This document shows, one piece after another, positions 1 through 10,018 of a DNA stretch of 64,000 nucleotides; the first letter of the stretch is position 1, and each line of letters opens with the position of its first letter. Origin of the DNA: Bradyrhizobium sp. CB1717 (GTDB taxonomy: Bacteria > Pseudomonadota > Alphaproteobacteria > Rhizobiales > Xanthobacteraceae); contig NZ_CP121666.1 in assembly GCF_029714325.1 (NCBI RefSeq), positions 9,038,501-9,102,500 of the forward strand, in the 5' to 3' direction. The notes under the pieces were generated by a model. That model saw only the letters and a list, made by a program, of their open reading frames with translations. It ran no database searches and was not told the DNA's origin. The position numbers and the translations under genes were made by a program.

Positions 1-414
1 GGCAACTGAGAAGGCCGGACCTTCGCCGGCGCCCAGCACGATGCGGCAGATCAGGAGCGTAGTGAAGGAGACGGTGCCGACCATCGGGAACTGCGCCAGC
101 GCCCAGATCACCGCCAGCGTCAACAGCACCCAGCGCGTCGGCACCTTGTTGACGATGAAGCCGACCACGATGGCCGAGATCGAGAACAGGAAAAAGAACG
201 ACGACCCGAGCAGGCCGAATTGCTCGGCGCTGAGCTTCATGTCGGTCATGATCGGCACACCGGCAAGACCGACGACGATCTTGTCCGCGAAGTTCACCAC
301 CATGAAGAGAAAGAGGAGAAATGTAACGGTCCAGGCGCCCTTTGGCGTTTGCTTTGCCAACCCCTTGGAGTCCCCCGCCGTCCTGCCCATTTCGGGCGTT
401 CCCTGAGCGCTCAT
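1..414 (-). CDS. MFS transporter, N-terminal part (runs off the left edge)
   Basis: The minus strand reads open from ATG at 414 to the window edge, giving 138 residues. After a polar N-terminus of about 28 residues comes a first membrane helix (TVTFLLFLFMVVNFADK). The loop PIMTDMKLSAEQFGLLGSSF and the helices that follow are typical of the first half of a major facilitator protein of the sugar-acid/anion symporter type. The strip GAGEGPAF near the edge matches the helix-4 signature of that group. A second ATG lies three bases upstream at 417; GGGGAGA precedes both. The substrate cannot be told from this part, and helices 5-12 lie outside the window. Confidence 0.85.
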   Translation of the reverse strand, partial: MSAQGTPEMGRTAGDSKGLAKQTPKGAWTVTFLLFLFMVVNFADKIVVGLAGVPIMTDMKLSAEQFGLLGSSFFFLFSISAIVVGFIVNKVPTRWVLLTLAVIWALAQFPMVGTVSFTTLLICRIVLGAGEGPAFSVA

Positions 415-556
415 CATTCTCCCCATATGTCTTTATTGTCGGCACTTTTTTGATTTGGCCGTCTTGGGAGCTAACAACGGCTTGAAAGCCAACGCAACCC
501 CGGCATTTCCACGGCAGGTGTGCTACGCAGCATTGAGTTAAATTCCGTCCGGCGCA

Positions 557-1212
<656 letters not shown>

Positions 1213-1216
<4 letters not shown>

Positions 1217-3675
1217 GACGCGCGCTCTGGGTGCTCGCGGTACTCCTGAGCCATTGGCGGCGCCACGGCATGCAGTTCGCGACGCTCCTGATCGGGCTGA
1301 TCGCGGCGACCGCGCTGTGGAGCGGCGTGCAGGCCATCAACCAGCAGGCCCGCAACGCCTATGACCGCGCCGCGCCGACCTTTGGCGGCGTGCGCACGGC
1401 GATGCTGGTTGCGCCCAACGCAGCGACGTTTCCGCAGGAGCTGTTCGTCAAGCTGCGTCGCGCCGGCTGGCCGGTGTCGCCGGTGCTGGAGGGACGCGTG
1501 CAGATCAACGGACGCTCGGTGCGGCTGCTCGGCATCGAGCCGGTGACGCTGCCGGTCGATGTCGGCAATGCGCCGCGCCTTGGTGCCTCGGATCTCAGCA
1601 GCTTTGTCGCTCCACCGGGCCAGACATTGGTGGCGAGGGAGACGCTGACCGATCTGCAGGAAACGGAAGGCACAGCGCCGCCGATCAGCAGCGGCGCAAA
1701 ACTGCCGCCGCTGCACGTGCTGCCGCAGCTGGTGCCTGATGTGCTGGTGGTCGATATCGGCGTGGCGCAGCGGCTGCTGAACAAGCCGGACCAGGTGTCG
1801 CGGCTGCTGATCGGCAAGCCGAAGGGCAAGCCGGCCTCGCTCGCAAGCGTCGTCGGCGAGCAGCTGCAGCGGGTCGAGCCGAACGCGGAGACGGAGCTGG
1901 AGCGCCTCACCGACAGTTTTCATCTCAACCTCACGGCGTTCGGCCTGCTCTCGTTCTTCGTCGGCCTCTTCATCGTCAATTCGGCCGTCGGCCTCGCCTT
2001 CGAGCAGCGGCTGCCGATGCTGCGCACCTTGCGGGCCTGCGGTGCCTCGGCGCGGCTGGTCAACACGGTGCTGGTGATCGAGCTCGTGGCGCTGGCGCTG
2101 GTCGCAGGCCTGATCGGGCTCGTCTGCGGCTATTTCATCGCGGCGGCACTGCTGCCCGATGTCGCGGCCTCGCTGCGCGGGCTTTATGGCGCGCAAATCC
2201 CGGGGCAACTCAGCTTGCGGCCTGAATGGTGGCTCGCCGGCATCGGCATCAGCGTTGCCGGCGCGCTCGTGGCAGCGGCGACGAGCCTGATCAAGGCGGT
2301 CAGGATGCCGGTGCTGGCCACGGCCCAGCCGCACGCCTGGCAGCAGCGGCAGCGCCGCTGGCTGGTGCTGCAGAGCTGTGCGGCCTGCGCCGTGTTCGCG
2401 GTCGCGCTGCTGTTGCTTCACTACGGTCAATCGCTGATCGCAGGCTTTGGCGTGCTGGCCGCACTGATGCTCGGCGCGGCGCTATTGCTGCCGGCGTTCC
2501 TAGACATCATCCTGCTCATCGGCCAGCGCAGCGCGCGCGGGCCGATCGCGCTGTGGTTCTGGGCGGACAGCCGGCAGCAGCTCTCCGGCCTGTCGCTGGC
2601 ACTGATGGCGCTGCTGCTGGCGCTCGCGGTCAATGTCGGCGTGTCCACCATGGTGGAAACCTTCAGCCGCACCTTCATCGGCTGGCTCAACGAGCGGCTC
2701 GCGGCGGACGTCTACATCAGCGCCTCCGACAATGCGCAAGGCGTCGCGATCCGCAACTGGCTCAAAGAGCGCAGCGAGGTGCAGGCTATCCTGTCGGGCG
2801 GACGCGCTGAGACTCAAGTTCAGGGCCAGCCGGTGGAGCTGCTCGGCCTGCCCGATCACGCGCTCTATCGCGAGCGCTGGCCGCTATTGGAGACCGCGCC
2901 GCGCGGCTGGACCCAGCTCGTACCGGGCAATGCCGCCTTCATCAGCGAGCAATTGAGCCGCCGCCTCAACGTCCGCGTCGGAGACGTGATCGAGGTGCCG
3001 GCGCCGGGCGGGACCTGGGAGCTCGACATCGTCGGCATCTATGCCGATTACGGCAACCCAAAGGGCCAGCTCGCCGTCAACGTCGCGGCGCTGATCCGGC
3101 ATTTTCCGCAAACGCCGCAGACACGGATCGGCCTGATCGTCGCGCGCGACAAGATCCCCGGCCTGATCGCGGCCTTGCAGAGGCAGTTTTCGCTCGACGA
3201 CCGCAGCGTCGCGGACCAGGCGACTGTGAAGGCTGAATCGATCCGCATCTTCAACCGCACCTTTGCGGTGACCTCGGCACTCAATGCGTTCACGCTCGGC
3301 GTCGCCGGCATCGCGCTGCTCACCAGCCTGTTGACGCTGGCGAATTCCCGGCTGCCGCAGCTTGCGCCGCTGTGGGCGATCGGCCTGACGCGGCCGCGCC
3401 TTGCCGCGATCGAATTGACCAAGACGCTGTCGGTCGCGCTGTTCACGGCGCTGCTGGCCGTGCCGCTTGGACTGCTGGTGGCGTGGTGCCTGATCGCCAT
3501 CGTGAACGTGAAAGCGTTCGGCTGGCGGCTGCCGTTCCATGTGTTTCCGCTGCAGCTGATCGAGCTGGTCGCGGTCGCGCTGCTCGCCTCGCTGCTTGCG
3601 GCGCTGCTGCCGATGCTGCGGCTGGCGCGGATGCAGCCGGCGAACCTCGTCAAGGTGTTTGCCAATGAGCGCTGA
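1213..3675 (+). CDS. ABC transporter permease, FtsX family (large, two FtsX domains)
   Basis: An 820-residue membrane subunit with one N-terminal helix (about residues 15-33), a periplasmic region, a first FtsX-like helical block (about 235-370), a middle block of helices (about 385-500), a second periplasmic region and a last FtsX-like block (about 685-810). This is the layout of the duplicated LolC/E-MacB-like permeases that act mechanically on substrates at the outer face of the inner membrane. It overlaps the ATPase by 4 bases and the downstream exported protein by 11 bases. The same trio (ATPase, FtsX permease, AttH-like protein) recurs in proteobacteria. The substrate is unknown. Confidence 0.88.
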
Positions 3676-4747
3676 CAAGATCTCGCGGCGCGCTTTTGCC
3701 GGCGGCATCGCCGCACTCGCTGTGGCACGCCGCGCCGGCGCGCAAGGCTATGCCGGGCTCGGCGAGACCGCCGACGGCTTTGCCAGGGTTACGCCGGGAA
3801 AGACATTCACCTTTCCCGGGGATCACGGGCCGCATCCGGAGTTTCGCATCGAGTGGTGGTATCTCACGGCGAACCTCACAGACAGCAGCGGCGCGGCCTG
3901 CGGCCTGCAATGGACGCTGTTCCGCCAGGCGACTCAGCCTGGTCCGCAGGGCGAGGGCTGGGCCAATCAACAGATCTGGATGGCGCATGCCGCGGTGACG
4001 CGCGCCGGCACCCATCGCTTCAGCGAAGTGTTTTCGCGCGGCGGCATCGGGCAGGCCGGCGTCACGGCAAAGCCGTTTGCAGCCTGGATCGACGATTGGG
4101 AGATGAAGGGCATTGAGCGCACCGACGATCGCACGCTGGCACCGCTGACGCTGAAAGCCTCAGGCACGGACTTCGGCTACGCGCTGACGCTGGAGGCCGA
4201 TCGTCCGGTGGTGCTGCAGGGCGATCGCGGCTTCAGCCGCAAGTCCGAGCGCGGGCAGGCGTCGTACTATTACAGCCAGCCGTTCTACCGCGCGCGCGGT
4301 ACGCTCAGCATCGACGACAACCCGGTGGACGTGACAGGCCAGGCCTGGATGGACCGCGAATGGAGCAGCCAGCCGCTCGACGCCGACCAGACCGGCTGGG
4401 ACTGGCTGTCGCTGCATCTTGCATCCGGCGACAAGCTGATGCTGTACCGGCTGCGACAGAAGGACGGCAAGGACTATCCGTTCGGCAACTGGATCAGCGC
4501 CACGGGCGAGACGCAGATGATTGCGGGTGGCGATATCCGGATGATGCCTAAGGCAACAGCGGAGGTTGCGGGGCGCAAGCTGCCGGTGGAGTGGCAGATC
4601 GCGATTCCCTCGCGCTCGTTCTCGATTGTGTGCAAGCCGCTCAATCCAAACGCCTGGATGGGGACCGGCTTCTCCTATTGGGAAGGGCCGATCAGCTTTG
4701 CCGGCACGCATGACGGCGTTGGCTATCTCGAGCTGACCGGGTATTGA
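3665..4747 (+). CDS. Exported AttH/CrtC-like (lipocalin-fold) protein
   Basis: A 360-residue protein whose N-terminus has a twin-arginine motif (SRRAFAGG, residues 7-14) and a hydrophobic stretch ending near RAGAQ, so Tat export to the periplasm is likely. The body carries blocks of the predicted secreted hydrolase family (AttH, with CrtC/lipocalin-like domains): HGPHPEFRIEWWYLTANL early, and MDREWSSQPL with GWDWLSLHL in the middle. ATG at 3665 was chosen because it lies inside the permease end, overlaps by 11 bases and gives a proper signal peptide; the longer frame upstream is the permease read in another frame. Catalytic activity is unproven for this family. It is probably the periplasmic partner of the ABC unit. 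Confidence 0.85.
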   Translation: MSADKISRRAFAGGIAALAVARRAGAQGYAGLGETADGFARVTPGKTFTFPGDHGPHPEFRIEWWYLTANLTDSSGAACGLQWTLFRQATQPGPQGEGWANQQIWMAHAAVTRAGTHRFSEVFSRGGIGQAGVTAKPFAAWIDDWEMKGIERTDDRTLAPLTLKASGTDFGYALTLEADRPVVLQGDRGFSRKSERGQASYYYSQPFYRARGTLSIDDNPVDVTGQAWMDREWSSQPLDADQTGWDWLSLHLASGDKLMLYRLRQKDGKDYPFGNWISATGETQMIAGGDIRMMPKATAEVAGRKLPVEWQIAIPSRSFSIVCKPLNPNAWMGTGFSYWEGPISFAGTHDGVGYLELTGY

Positions 4748-4770
4748 AGCGCGGACTGGATTCTAGTTTT

Positions 4771-4818
4771 GACGCGTTTTCTTTACGCGAACCGGTATCC
4801 ACTTCGCTGGAAAACGCT
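4771..4818. repeat. Palindromic intergenic repeat (GCGTTTTC/GAAAACGC arms)
   Basis: An imperfect palindrome with arms GCGTTTTC (4774-4781) and GAAAACGC (4810-4817) around CGCGAACCGGTATCCACTTC. I recall near-identical elements scattered through Bradyrhizobium genomes; only one copy is seen here. It lies just before the MAPEG gene, so the long frame that starts at 4744 is not real coding. Confidence 0.6.
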
Positions 4819-4833
4819 CTGGGGAAATTCGCG

Positions 4834-5220
4834 ATGTATCATCTCACCGCCCTCGTCACGCTGCTGGCGATCGCATTCTACTTCTTCACCTGCATCAACG
4901 TGTCACGCTCGCGCGACAAGACCGGCGTCAAGGTGCCGGCGATGTCGGGCCATCCGGATTTCGAGCGCGCCTTCCGTATCCAGATGAACACGCTGGAATG
5001 GATGCCAATTGTCCTGCCGGCGCTCTGGCTGTTTGCGATCTACATCAGCGATGCCATCGCAGCGGCGATCGGCGCGGTGTGGATCGTCGGCCGCATCGTC
5101 TATTTCATCGGCTATTCGCAGGCCGCAGCAAAACGAGGCCCCGGATTTGCGATCCAGGCGCTGGCCGCGATTGCGCTGTGGGCGGGGGCGCTGGGCGCGG
5201 TGGTGTTGCGGTTGGTGTGA
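4834..5220 (+). CDS. MAPEG family membrane protein
   Basis: A 128-residue protein with about four membrane helices. The block GHPDFERAFRIQMNTLEW, a conserved polar loop with Arg/Asn/Glu, is the MAPEG signature (membrane-associated proteins in eicosanoid and glutathione metabolism). Later helices follow the usual pattern (VGRIVYFIGYSQAAAKRGPGF). ATG at 4834 starts directly in the first helix (MYHLTALVTLLAIAFYFF); the upstream in-frame extension consists of a dispersed repeat. Bacterial members are mostly uncharacterised, and glutathione-dependent activity is only a family expectation. Confidence 0.85.
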   Translation: MYHLTALVTLLAIAFYFFTCINVSRSRDKTGVKVPAMSGHPDFERAFRIQMNTLEWMPIVLPALWLFAIYISDAIAAAIGAVWIVGRIVYFIGYSQAAAKRGPGFAIQALAAIALWAGALGAVVLRLV

Positions 5221-5247
5221 GGCGGGCTGCGCCGCCACACACTCAGT

Positions 5248-5367
5248 GTCGTCCTGGCGAAAGCCAGGACCCATAACCACAGGGCGTGGTTATGGGCACG
5301 ATGGTAGCCTCGGCTTGTTTCAACAACATCCAGTCGGGGTAATGGGTCCTGGCTTTCGCCAGGACGA
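5248..5367. repeat. Long inverted repeat, family A (GTCGTCCTGGC.../...GCCAGGACGA)
   Basis: The outer arm GTCGTCCTGGCGAAAGCCAG, itself a small hairpin, is mirrored at 5342-5367. An inner hairpin ATAACCAC/GTGGTTAT sits between. It fills the gap between the MAPEG gene and the end of the LivK-type gene. Other copies are near 6710, 55078 and 60677. Confidence 0.85.
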
Positions 5368-5396
5368 GATTGTCCTTGTTGAACTGCCCTCGCCCT

Positions 5397-6590
5397 TCAC
5401 TTCGTCAGCGGACAGCCGCTTTCCTTGGCGGTGAAGAAGGCCTTGTCGCCGGGGACGGTGGCGAGCAGCTTGTAATAGTCCCAGGGCTTCTTCGATTCCG
5501 AGGGCTTCTTGACTTCGAACAGATACATGTCGTGGACCATGCGGCCGTTCTCGAGCACCTTGCCGCCCTGCGCGAAGTCGTCGTTGACCGGGAGCTCCTT
5601 CAGCTTCTTGGCGACGGCCTCCGGATCCTTCGTGCCGGCGGCCTTGACGGCCTTGAGATAGCTCAGCGTCGCCGAATAGGTGCCGGCGTGGATCATGCTC
5701 GGCATCCGGCCGGTGCGCTTGAGGAAGCGTTCGCCGAGATTGCGGGTCTTGTCGTTGAGATCCCAGTAATAGCCCTCGGTCAGCACTAGGCCCTGCGCGG
5801 CCTGCAGGCCGAGGCCGTTCACCTCGGCGAGCGTCATCAGGAGGCCGGCGAGTTTCTGACCACTGGCGACGATGCCGAATTCGGACGCCTGCTTGATCGA
5901 GTTGGTGGTGTCGAGGCCTGCATTGGCGAGGCCGACGATCTTCGCCTTCGAGCTCTGCGCCTGCAGCAGGAAGGAGGAGAAGTCCGAGGAATTGAGCGGC
6001 ACGCGCACCGAGCCGACCACCTTGCCGCCATTGGCGGTGACGATCTCGCTGGTGTCCTTCTCCAGCGCGTAGCCGAAGGCGTAGTCGGCGGTGAGGAAGA
6101 ACCAGGTGTCGCCGCCGGCCTTGGTCAGCGCGCCGCCGGTTCCGACGCCGAGCGCGCGGGTGTCATAGGCCCAGTGGAAGCCGTAGGGCTGGCAGGCATC
6201 GCCGGTGAGTCGCGAGGTTGCCGCGCCAACGACGATGTCGATCTTCTTCTTTTCCTTGGAGAGCTCGTGGATCGCGAGCGCGACCGATGAGGTCGTCAGC
6301 TCCGTGATCATGTCGACGTTCTCGACGTCGTACCAGCGCCGCGCGATCGAGCTTGCGAGGTCAGGCTTGTTCTGGTGGTCGGCGGTGACGAGCTCGATCT
6401 TCTGGCCAAGCACCTCGCCGCCAAAATCCTCGATCGCCATCTTGGCCGCTTCGACCGACCATTTGCCGCCGTAATCGGCGTAGACGCCGGACTGGTCGTT
6501 GAGGATGCCGATCTTGACGCCTTGCGCGGAGGCCGGCGCTGCCAGCAGCAGGGCCGAGGTTGCGACGGCGGCCAAAAGGGGTGATTTCAT
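5397..6590 (-). CDS. ABC transporter substrate-binding protein, LivK (branched-chain amino acid) type
   Basis: A 397-residue periplasmic binding protein of the type I fold. The signal peptide covers about residues 1-22 (MKSPLLAAVATSALLLAAPASA), and the mature part begins QGVKIGILNDQSGVYADYGG, the classic LivK-like opening. ATG at 6590 was chosen over an upstream in-frame start because it begins the signal peptide and has GGGAG about 11 bases upstream. No permease or ATPase genes adjoin it, so it is an orphan that must share a Liv-type transporter elsewhere. By family it binds amino acids, aromatic acids or similar small molecules; the actual ligand is unknown. Confidence 0.88.
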   Translation of the reverse strand: MKSPLLAAVATSALLLAAPASAQGVKIGILNDQSGVYADYGGKWSVEAAKMAIEDFGGEVLGQKIELVTADHQNKPDLASSIARRWYDVENVDMITELTTSSVALAIHELSKEKKKIDIVVGAATSRLTGDACQPYGFHWAYDTRALGVGTGGALTKAGGDTWFFLTADYAFGYALEKDTSEIVTANGGKVVGSVRVPLNSSDFSSFLLQAQSSKAKIVGLANAGLDTTNSIKQASEFGIVASGQKLAGLLMTLAEVNGLGLQAAQGLVLTEGYYWDLNDKTRNLGERFLKRTGRMPSMIHAGTYSATLSYLKAVKAAGTKDPEAVAKKLKELPVNDDFAQGGKVLENGRMVHDMYLFEVKKPSESKKPWDYYKLLATVPGDKAFFTAKESGCPLTK

Positions 6591-6709
6591 TCTGTTAGCT
6601 CCCAGCAGTGTTCTGTTTTGAAATCGCGCGGATATTAGGGAAGAACCCCGCGCGTGCCCACCCATTGCATGTTGGTCGTTAGTATGAAGGGCGTGCTCTG
6701 TAAATTGCC

Positions 6710-6842
6710 GTCGTCCTGGACGAGCGCAGCGTCGATCCAGGACCCATTACCCCAACGAGGAGTTTGGCGAAGACCGGTCACAACCTGCTCGCCCTACAAC
6801 TTCTCCCTGGGGTAATGGGTCCTGGCTTTCGCCAGGACGACG
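6710..6842. repeat. Long inverted repeat, family A
   Basis: The left arm is a variant (GTCGTCCTGGACGAGCGCAG...CCAGGACCCATTACCCC) and the right arm is GGGGTAATGGGTCCTGGCTT followed by TCGCCAGGACGAC. It fills most of the gap between the LivK-type gene and the end of the RND pump gene. Confidence 0.8.
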
Positions 6843-6853
6843 TTGGGGAAACG

Positions 6854-9800
6854 CTACGTCGCGACCTCCGGCTTCTTGTCCCGCCGCCCCTCGGCGAGGT
6901 TCCGCACCACCACATAGAAGATCGGGGTGAACAGAAGCCCGAACAGGGTGACGCCGATCATGCCGAAGAAGACAGCGACGCCGACGGCCTGGCGCATCTC
7001 GGAGCCGGAGCCGGTCGAGATCACCAGCGGCAGCACGCCGAGGATGAAAGCGAAGGAGGTCATCAGGATCGGCCGCAGGCGCAGGCGGCAGGCTTCGATC
7101 ACCGCCTCCAGCCGCGGCTTGCCTTCGTTCTCGATATCGCGCGCGAACTCGACGATCAGGATCGCGTTCTTCGCCGCCAGTCCCACCAGCACGACGAAGC
7201 CGATCTGGGTGAGGATGTTGACGTCCTGCCCCATGATGCGGACGCCGATGGTGGCCGCGAGCAGGCACATCGGCACGATCAGGATCACCGCGAACGGCAG
7301 CGTCCAGCTTCCGTATTGCGCGGCGAGCACGAGATAGACGAACAGCACGCAGATCGGGAACACGAGCAGGCCGGCATTGCCGCCGGTGATCTGCTGATAG
7401 GACAGATCCGTCCATTCGAAGGTGAAGCCGCTCGGCAGGGTGTCGTCCGCGAGCTTCTTGATGGTGTTGAGCGCGGTGGTCGAGCTGGTGCCCGGCGCCG
7501 GCTCGCCCTGCAGCTCGGACGCCGCATAGAGATTGTAGCGCGCGACGCGGTCCGGGCCCGAGACGTCCTTGAACTCGACCACGCTGCCGAGCATCACCAT
7601 GTCGCCGGAAGCGTTGCGGGTGCGCAGGCGCGAGAGGTCGCTCGGCTCTTTCCGGAACGGGAAATCCGCCTGCGCGGTGACGTGATAGGTGCGGCCGAAC
7701 AGGTTGAAGTCGTTGACATAGGTCGATCCGAAATAGGTCTGAATCGTGTCGTTGATGTTGGCGATGGGCACACCGAGCTTCTGCGCCTTGGTGCGGTCGA
7801 TGTCGACGAAGAGCTGCGGCGTGTTAGCCGAGAACGGCGAGAACACCGTGGGGCCGAGCAGCAAGGGCGATTTGCGCGCCGCGGCGACAAGCTCGTCGGT
7901 GGCCGCGGCGAGCAGCTCAGGCCCGCGGCCCTGACGGTCCTGGATGCGGATGGTGAACCCGCCGCCGGTGCCGATGCCCGGCACGGCCGGCGGCGGAATC
8001 ACGATGATGAAGGCGCCCTGGATCGCAGACAGGCGCTTGCGCAGCTCGACTGTGATGGCGTTGGCGGTCAATCCCTTCTTGATCCGAACCTCGGGCTCAT
8101 CGAACACCGGGAATAGCGCTGCCGCGTTGCCGGCCTGCGTGCGCGTCGCGCCCGAGAAGCCGGCGAAGGCCGCGACGCGGACGATGCCCGGCGTATCCAG
8201 CGATATACGTTCGATCTCGCGCACGACCTCGGTGGTACGCGCCAGCGAGGCCGCGCCGGGCAATTGCACTGAGATGATGACGTAGCCGCGATCCTGCGCG
8301 GGGATGAAGCCCTGCGGCGTCGTCACGATCAGCCAGCCGGCGCTGCCGATCAGCACGACATAGATCAGGATCATCACCACCGAATGCCGGATCACGAAAT
8401 TGGCAAGGCCGGCATAGCCATGGGCGAGACGGTCGAATGTGCGGTTGAACACGCCGGTGAAGGCATTCCAGCCGCGCGCGATGACATTCCAGCTCGCCGG
8501 CGGCCGTTTCTCCTCGTGCGGCGTGAGGATTTGCGAGGCCAGTGCCGGCGACAGCGTCAGCGAGCAGAAACAGGAGATCGCGGTCGCGACCGCAATGGTG
8601 ACGGCGAATTGCTGGAAGAACTGCCCGGAGATGCCGCCGAGGAATGCGGTCGGCACGAACACCGCGCACAGCACCAGCGCAATCGAAACCAGCGCGCCGC
8701 CGACCTCCTCCATGGTCTTGAGCGCGGCATCGCGCCGGCTCAGGCCGTGCTCGAGATGGCGTTCGACGTTCTCGACCACGACGATGGCGTCGTCGACGAC
8801 GATACCGACTGCAAGCACGAGGCCGAACAAGGTGAGATTGTTGATGGAGAAGCCGAGCGCCGCCATTACCGCAAAAGTGCCGACCAGCGAGACCGGGATC
8901 GCGATGATCGGAATGATCGCGGGCCGCCATCCCTGCAGGAACACCAGCACGACGATGACCACGAGCAGCATCGCCTCGTAGATCGTCTTGATCAGCTCGT
9001 GAACCGACTGGGCGATGAACTCGGTCGGGTTGTAGCCGATATTGTAGTCGAGGCCTTTCGGAAAACTCTCCTTCAGCTTCGCCATGGTGTCGGAGATGTG
9101 CTTCGCGGTCGCGAGCGCGTTCGACCCGGGCCGCTGCGTCACCAGCATGGCGACCGCCGATTTGCGCAGCAGGAAGCTGTTGGTGGAATAGGCGAGCGCG
9201 CCGAGCTCGATGCGGGCAACGTCGCGCAGCCGCACCGTGCGGCCGTCGGCGCCGGCCTTGATCAGGATGTCCTCGAACTGCTTCTGGTCCTTGAGCCGCC
9301 CCGTGAATGTCAGGTTCGGCTGGAAGGCGCGGTCGGCGATCGGCGGCTCGGCGATCTGGCCGCCCGCGATCTGCACGTTCTGGGCACGGATCGCGGCCAG
9401 CACCTCGGTGGAGGTCAGGCCGAGATTGGCGATGCGGTCGGGATCGAGCCACAGCCGCATCGAATAGTCGCGGGCGCCGAAGATCTGGATGTCGCCGACG
9501 CCGTCGATGCGCAAGAGCTGGTCGCGAACCTGCAGCAGCGCGTAGTTCGAGATGTAGAGCTGGTCGAACGTGTCGTCGGGCGACAGCATGAACACGACCA
9601 TCAGGATGTCGGGCGAGTTCTTGCGCGTGGTGACGCCGTTGCGCTGGACTTCTTCGGGCAGTCGCGGCTGCGCGATCGCGACGCGGTTCTGCACCAGCAC
9701 CTGGGCCTTGTCGAGATCGGTGCCGAGCTTGAAGGTGACGGTGATGGTGAGCTGGCCGTTCGAGGTCGCCTGGCTGTAGAGATACAGCATGTCCTCGACG

Positions 9801-10018
9801 CCGTTGATCTCCTGCTCGATCGGAGCTGCGACCGTGTCGGACACGGTCTGCGCGGAGGCGCCGGGATATTGCGTGGTGACCACCACGGTGGGCGGCACCA
9901 CTTGCGGATATTCGGAGACCGGCAGCGTGGTGTAGGCGAGCGCGCCGACGATCAAGAGCACGATCGACAGCACCATCGCCAGGATGGGCTGGTTGATGGA
10001 GAGACGGCCGAGATTCAT
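6854..10018 (-). CDS. RND multidrug efflux transporter, HAE1 (AcrB/MexB) family
   Basis: A 1054-residue inner-membrane proton antiporter, the usual length of the hydrophobe/amphiphile efflux-1 family. The proton-relay residues are present: Asp409-Asp410 in GIVVDDAIVVVENVER and Lys950 in GLAAKNAILIVEF, equivalent to AcrB D407/D408 and K940. Both large periplasmic loops are intact. The start ATG at 10018 overlaps the adaptor stop by 4 bases, so pump and adaptor are coupled. No outer-membrane channel gene follows, so a TolC/OprM-type partner must be encoded elsewhere. By family it exports drugs, dyes, detergents or plant phenolics; specificity cannot be read here. Confidence 0.95.
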   Translation of the reverse strand: MNLGRLSINQPILAMVLSIVLLIVGALAYTTLPVSEYPQVVPPTVVVTTQYPGASAQTVSDTVAAPIEQEINGVEDMLYLYSQATSNGQLTITVTFKLGTDLDKAQVLVQNRVAIAQPRLPEEVQRNGVTTRKNSPDILMVVFMLSPDDTFDQLYISNYALLQVRDQLLRIDGVGDIQIFGARDYSMRLWLDPDRIANLGLTSTEVLAAIRAQNVQIAGGQIAEPPIADRAFQPNLTFTGRLKDQKQFEDILIKAGADGRTVRLRDVARIELGALAYSTNSFLLRKSAVAMLVTQRPGSNALATAKHISDTMAKLKESFPKGLDYNIGYNPTEFIAQSVHELIKTIYEAMLLVVIVVLVFLQGWRPAIIPIIAIPVSLVGTFAVMAALGFSINNLTLFGLVLAVGIVVDDAIVVVENVERHLEHGLSRRDAALKTMEEVGGALVSIALVLCAVFVPTAFLGGISGQFFQQFAVTIAVATAISCFCSLTLSPALASQILTPHEEKRPPASWNVIARGWNAFTGVFNRTFDRLAHGYAGLANFVIRHSVVMILIYVVLIGSAGWLIVTTPQGFIPAQDRGYVIISVQLPGAASLARTTEVVREIERISLDTPGIVRVAAFAGFSGATRTQAGNAAALFPVFDEPEVRIKKGLTANAITVELRKRLSAIQGAFIIVIPPPAVPGIGTGGGFTIRIQDRQGRGPELLAAATDELVAAARKSPLLLGPTVFSPFSANTPQLFVDIDRTKAQKLGVPIANINDTIQTYFGSTYVNDFNLFGRTYHVTAQADFPFRKEPSDLSRLRTRNASGDMVMLGSVVEFKDVSGPDRVARYNLYAASELQGEPAPGTSSTTALNTIKKLADDTLPSGFTFEWTDLSYQQITGGNAGLLVFPICVLFVYLVLAAQYGSWTLPFAVILIVPMCLLAATIGVRIMGQDVNILTQIGFVVLVGLAAKNAILIVEFARDIENEGKPRLEAVIEACRLRLRPILMTSFAFILGVLPLVISTGSGSEMRQAVGVAVFFGMIGVTLFGLLFTPIFYVVVRNLAEGRRDKKPEVAT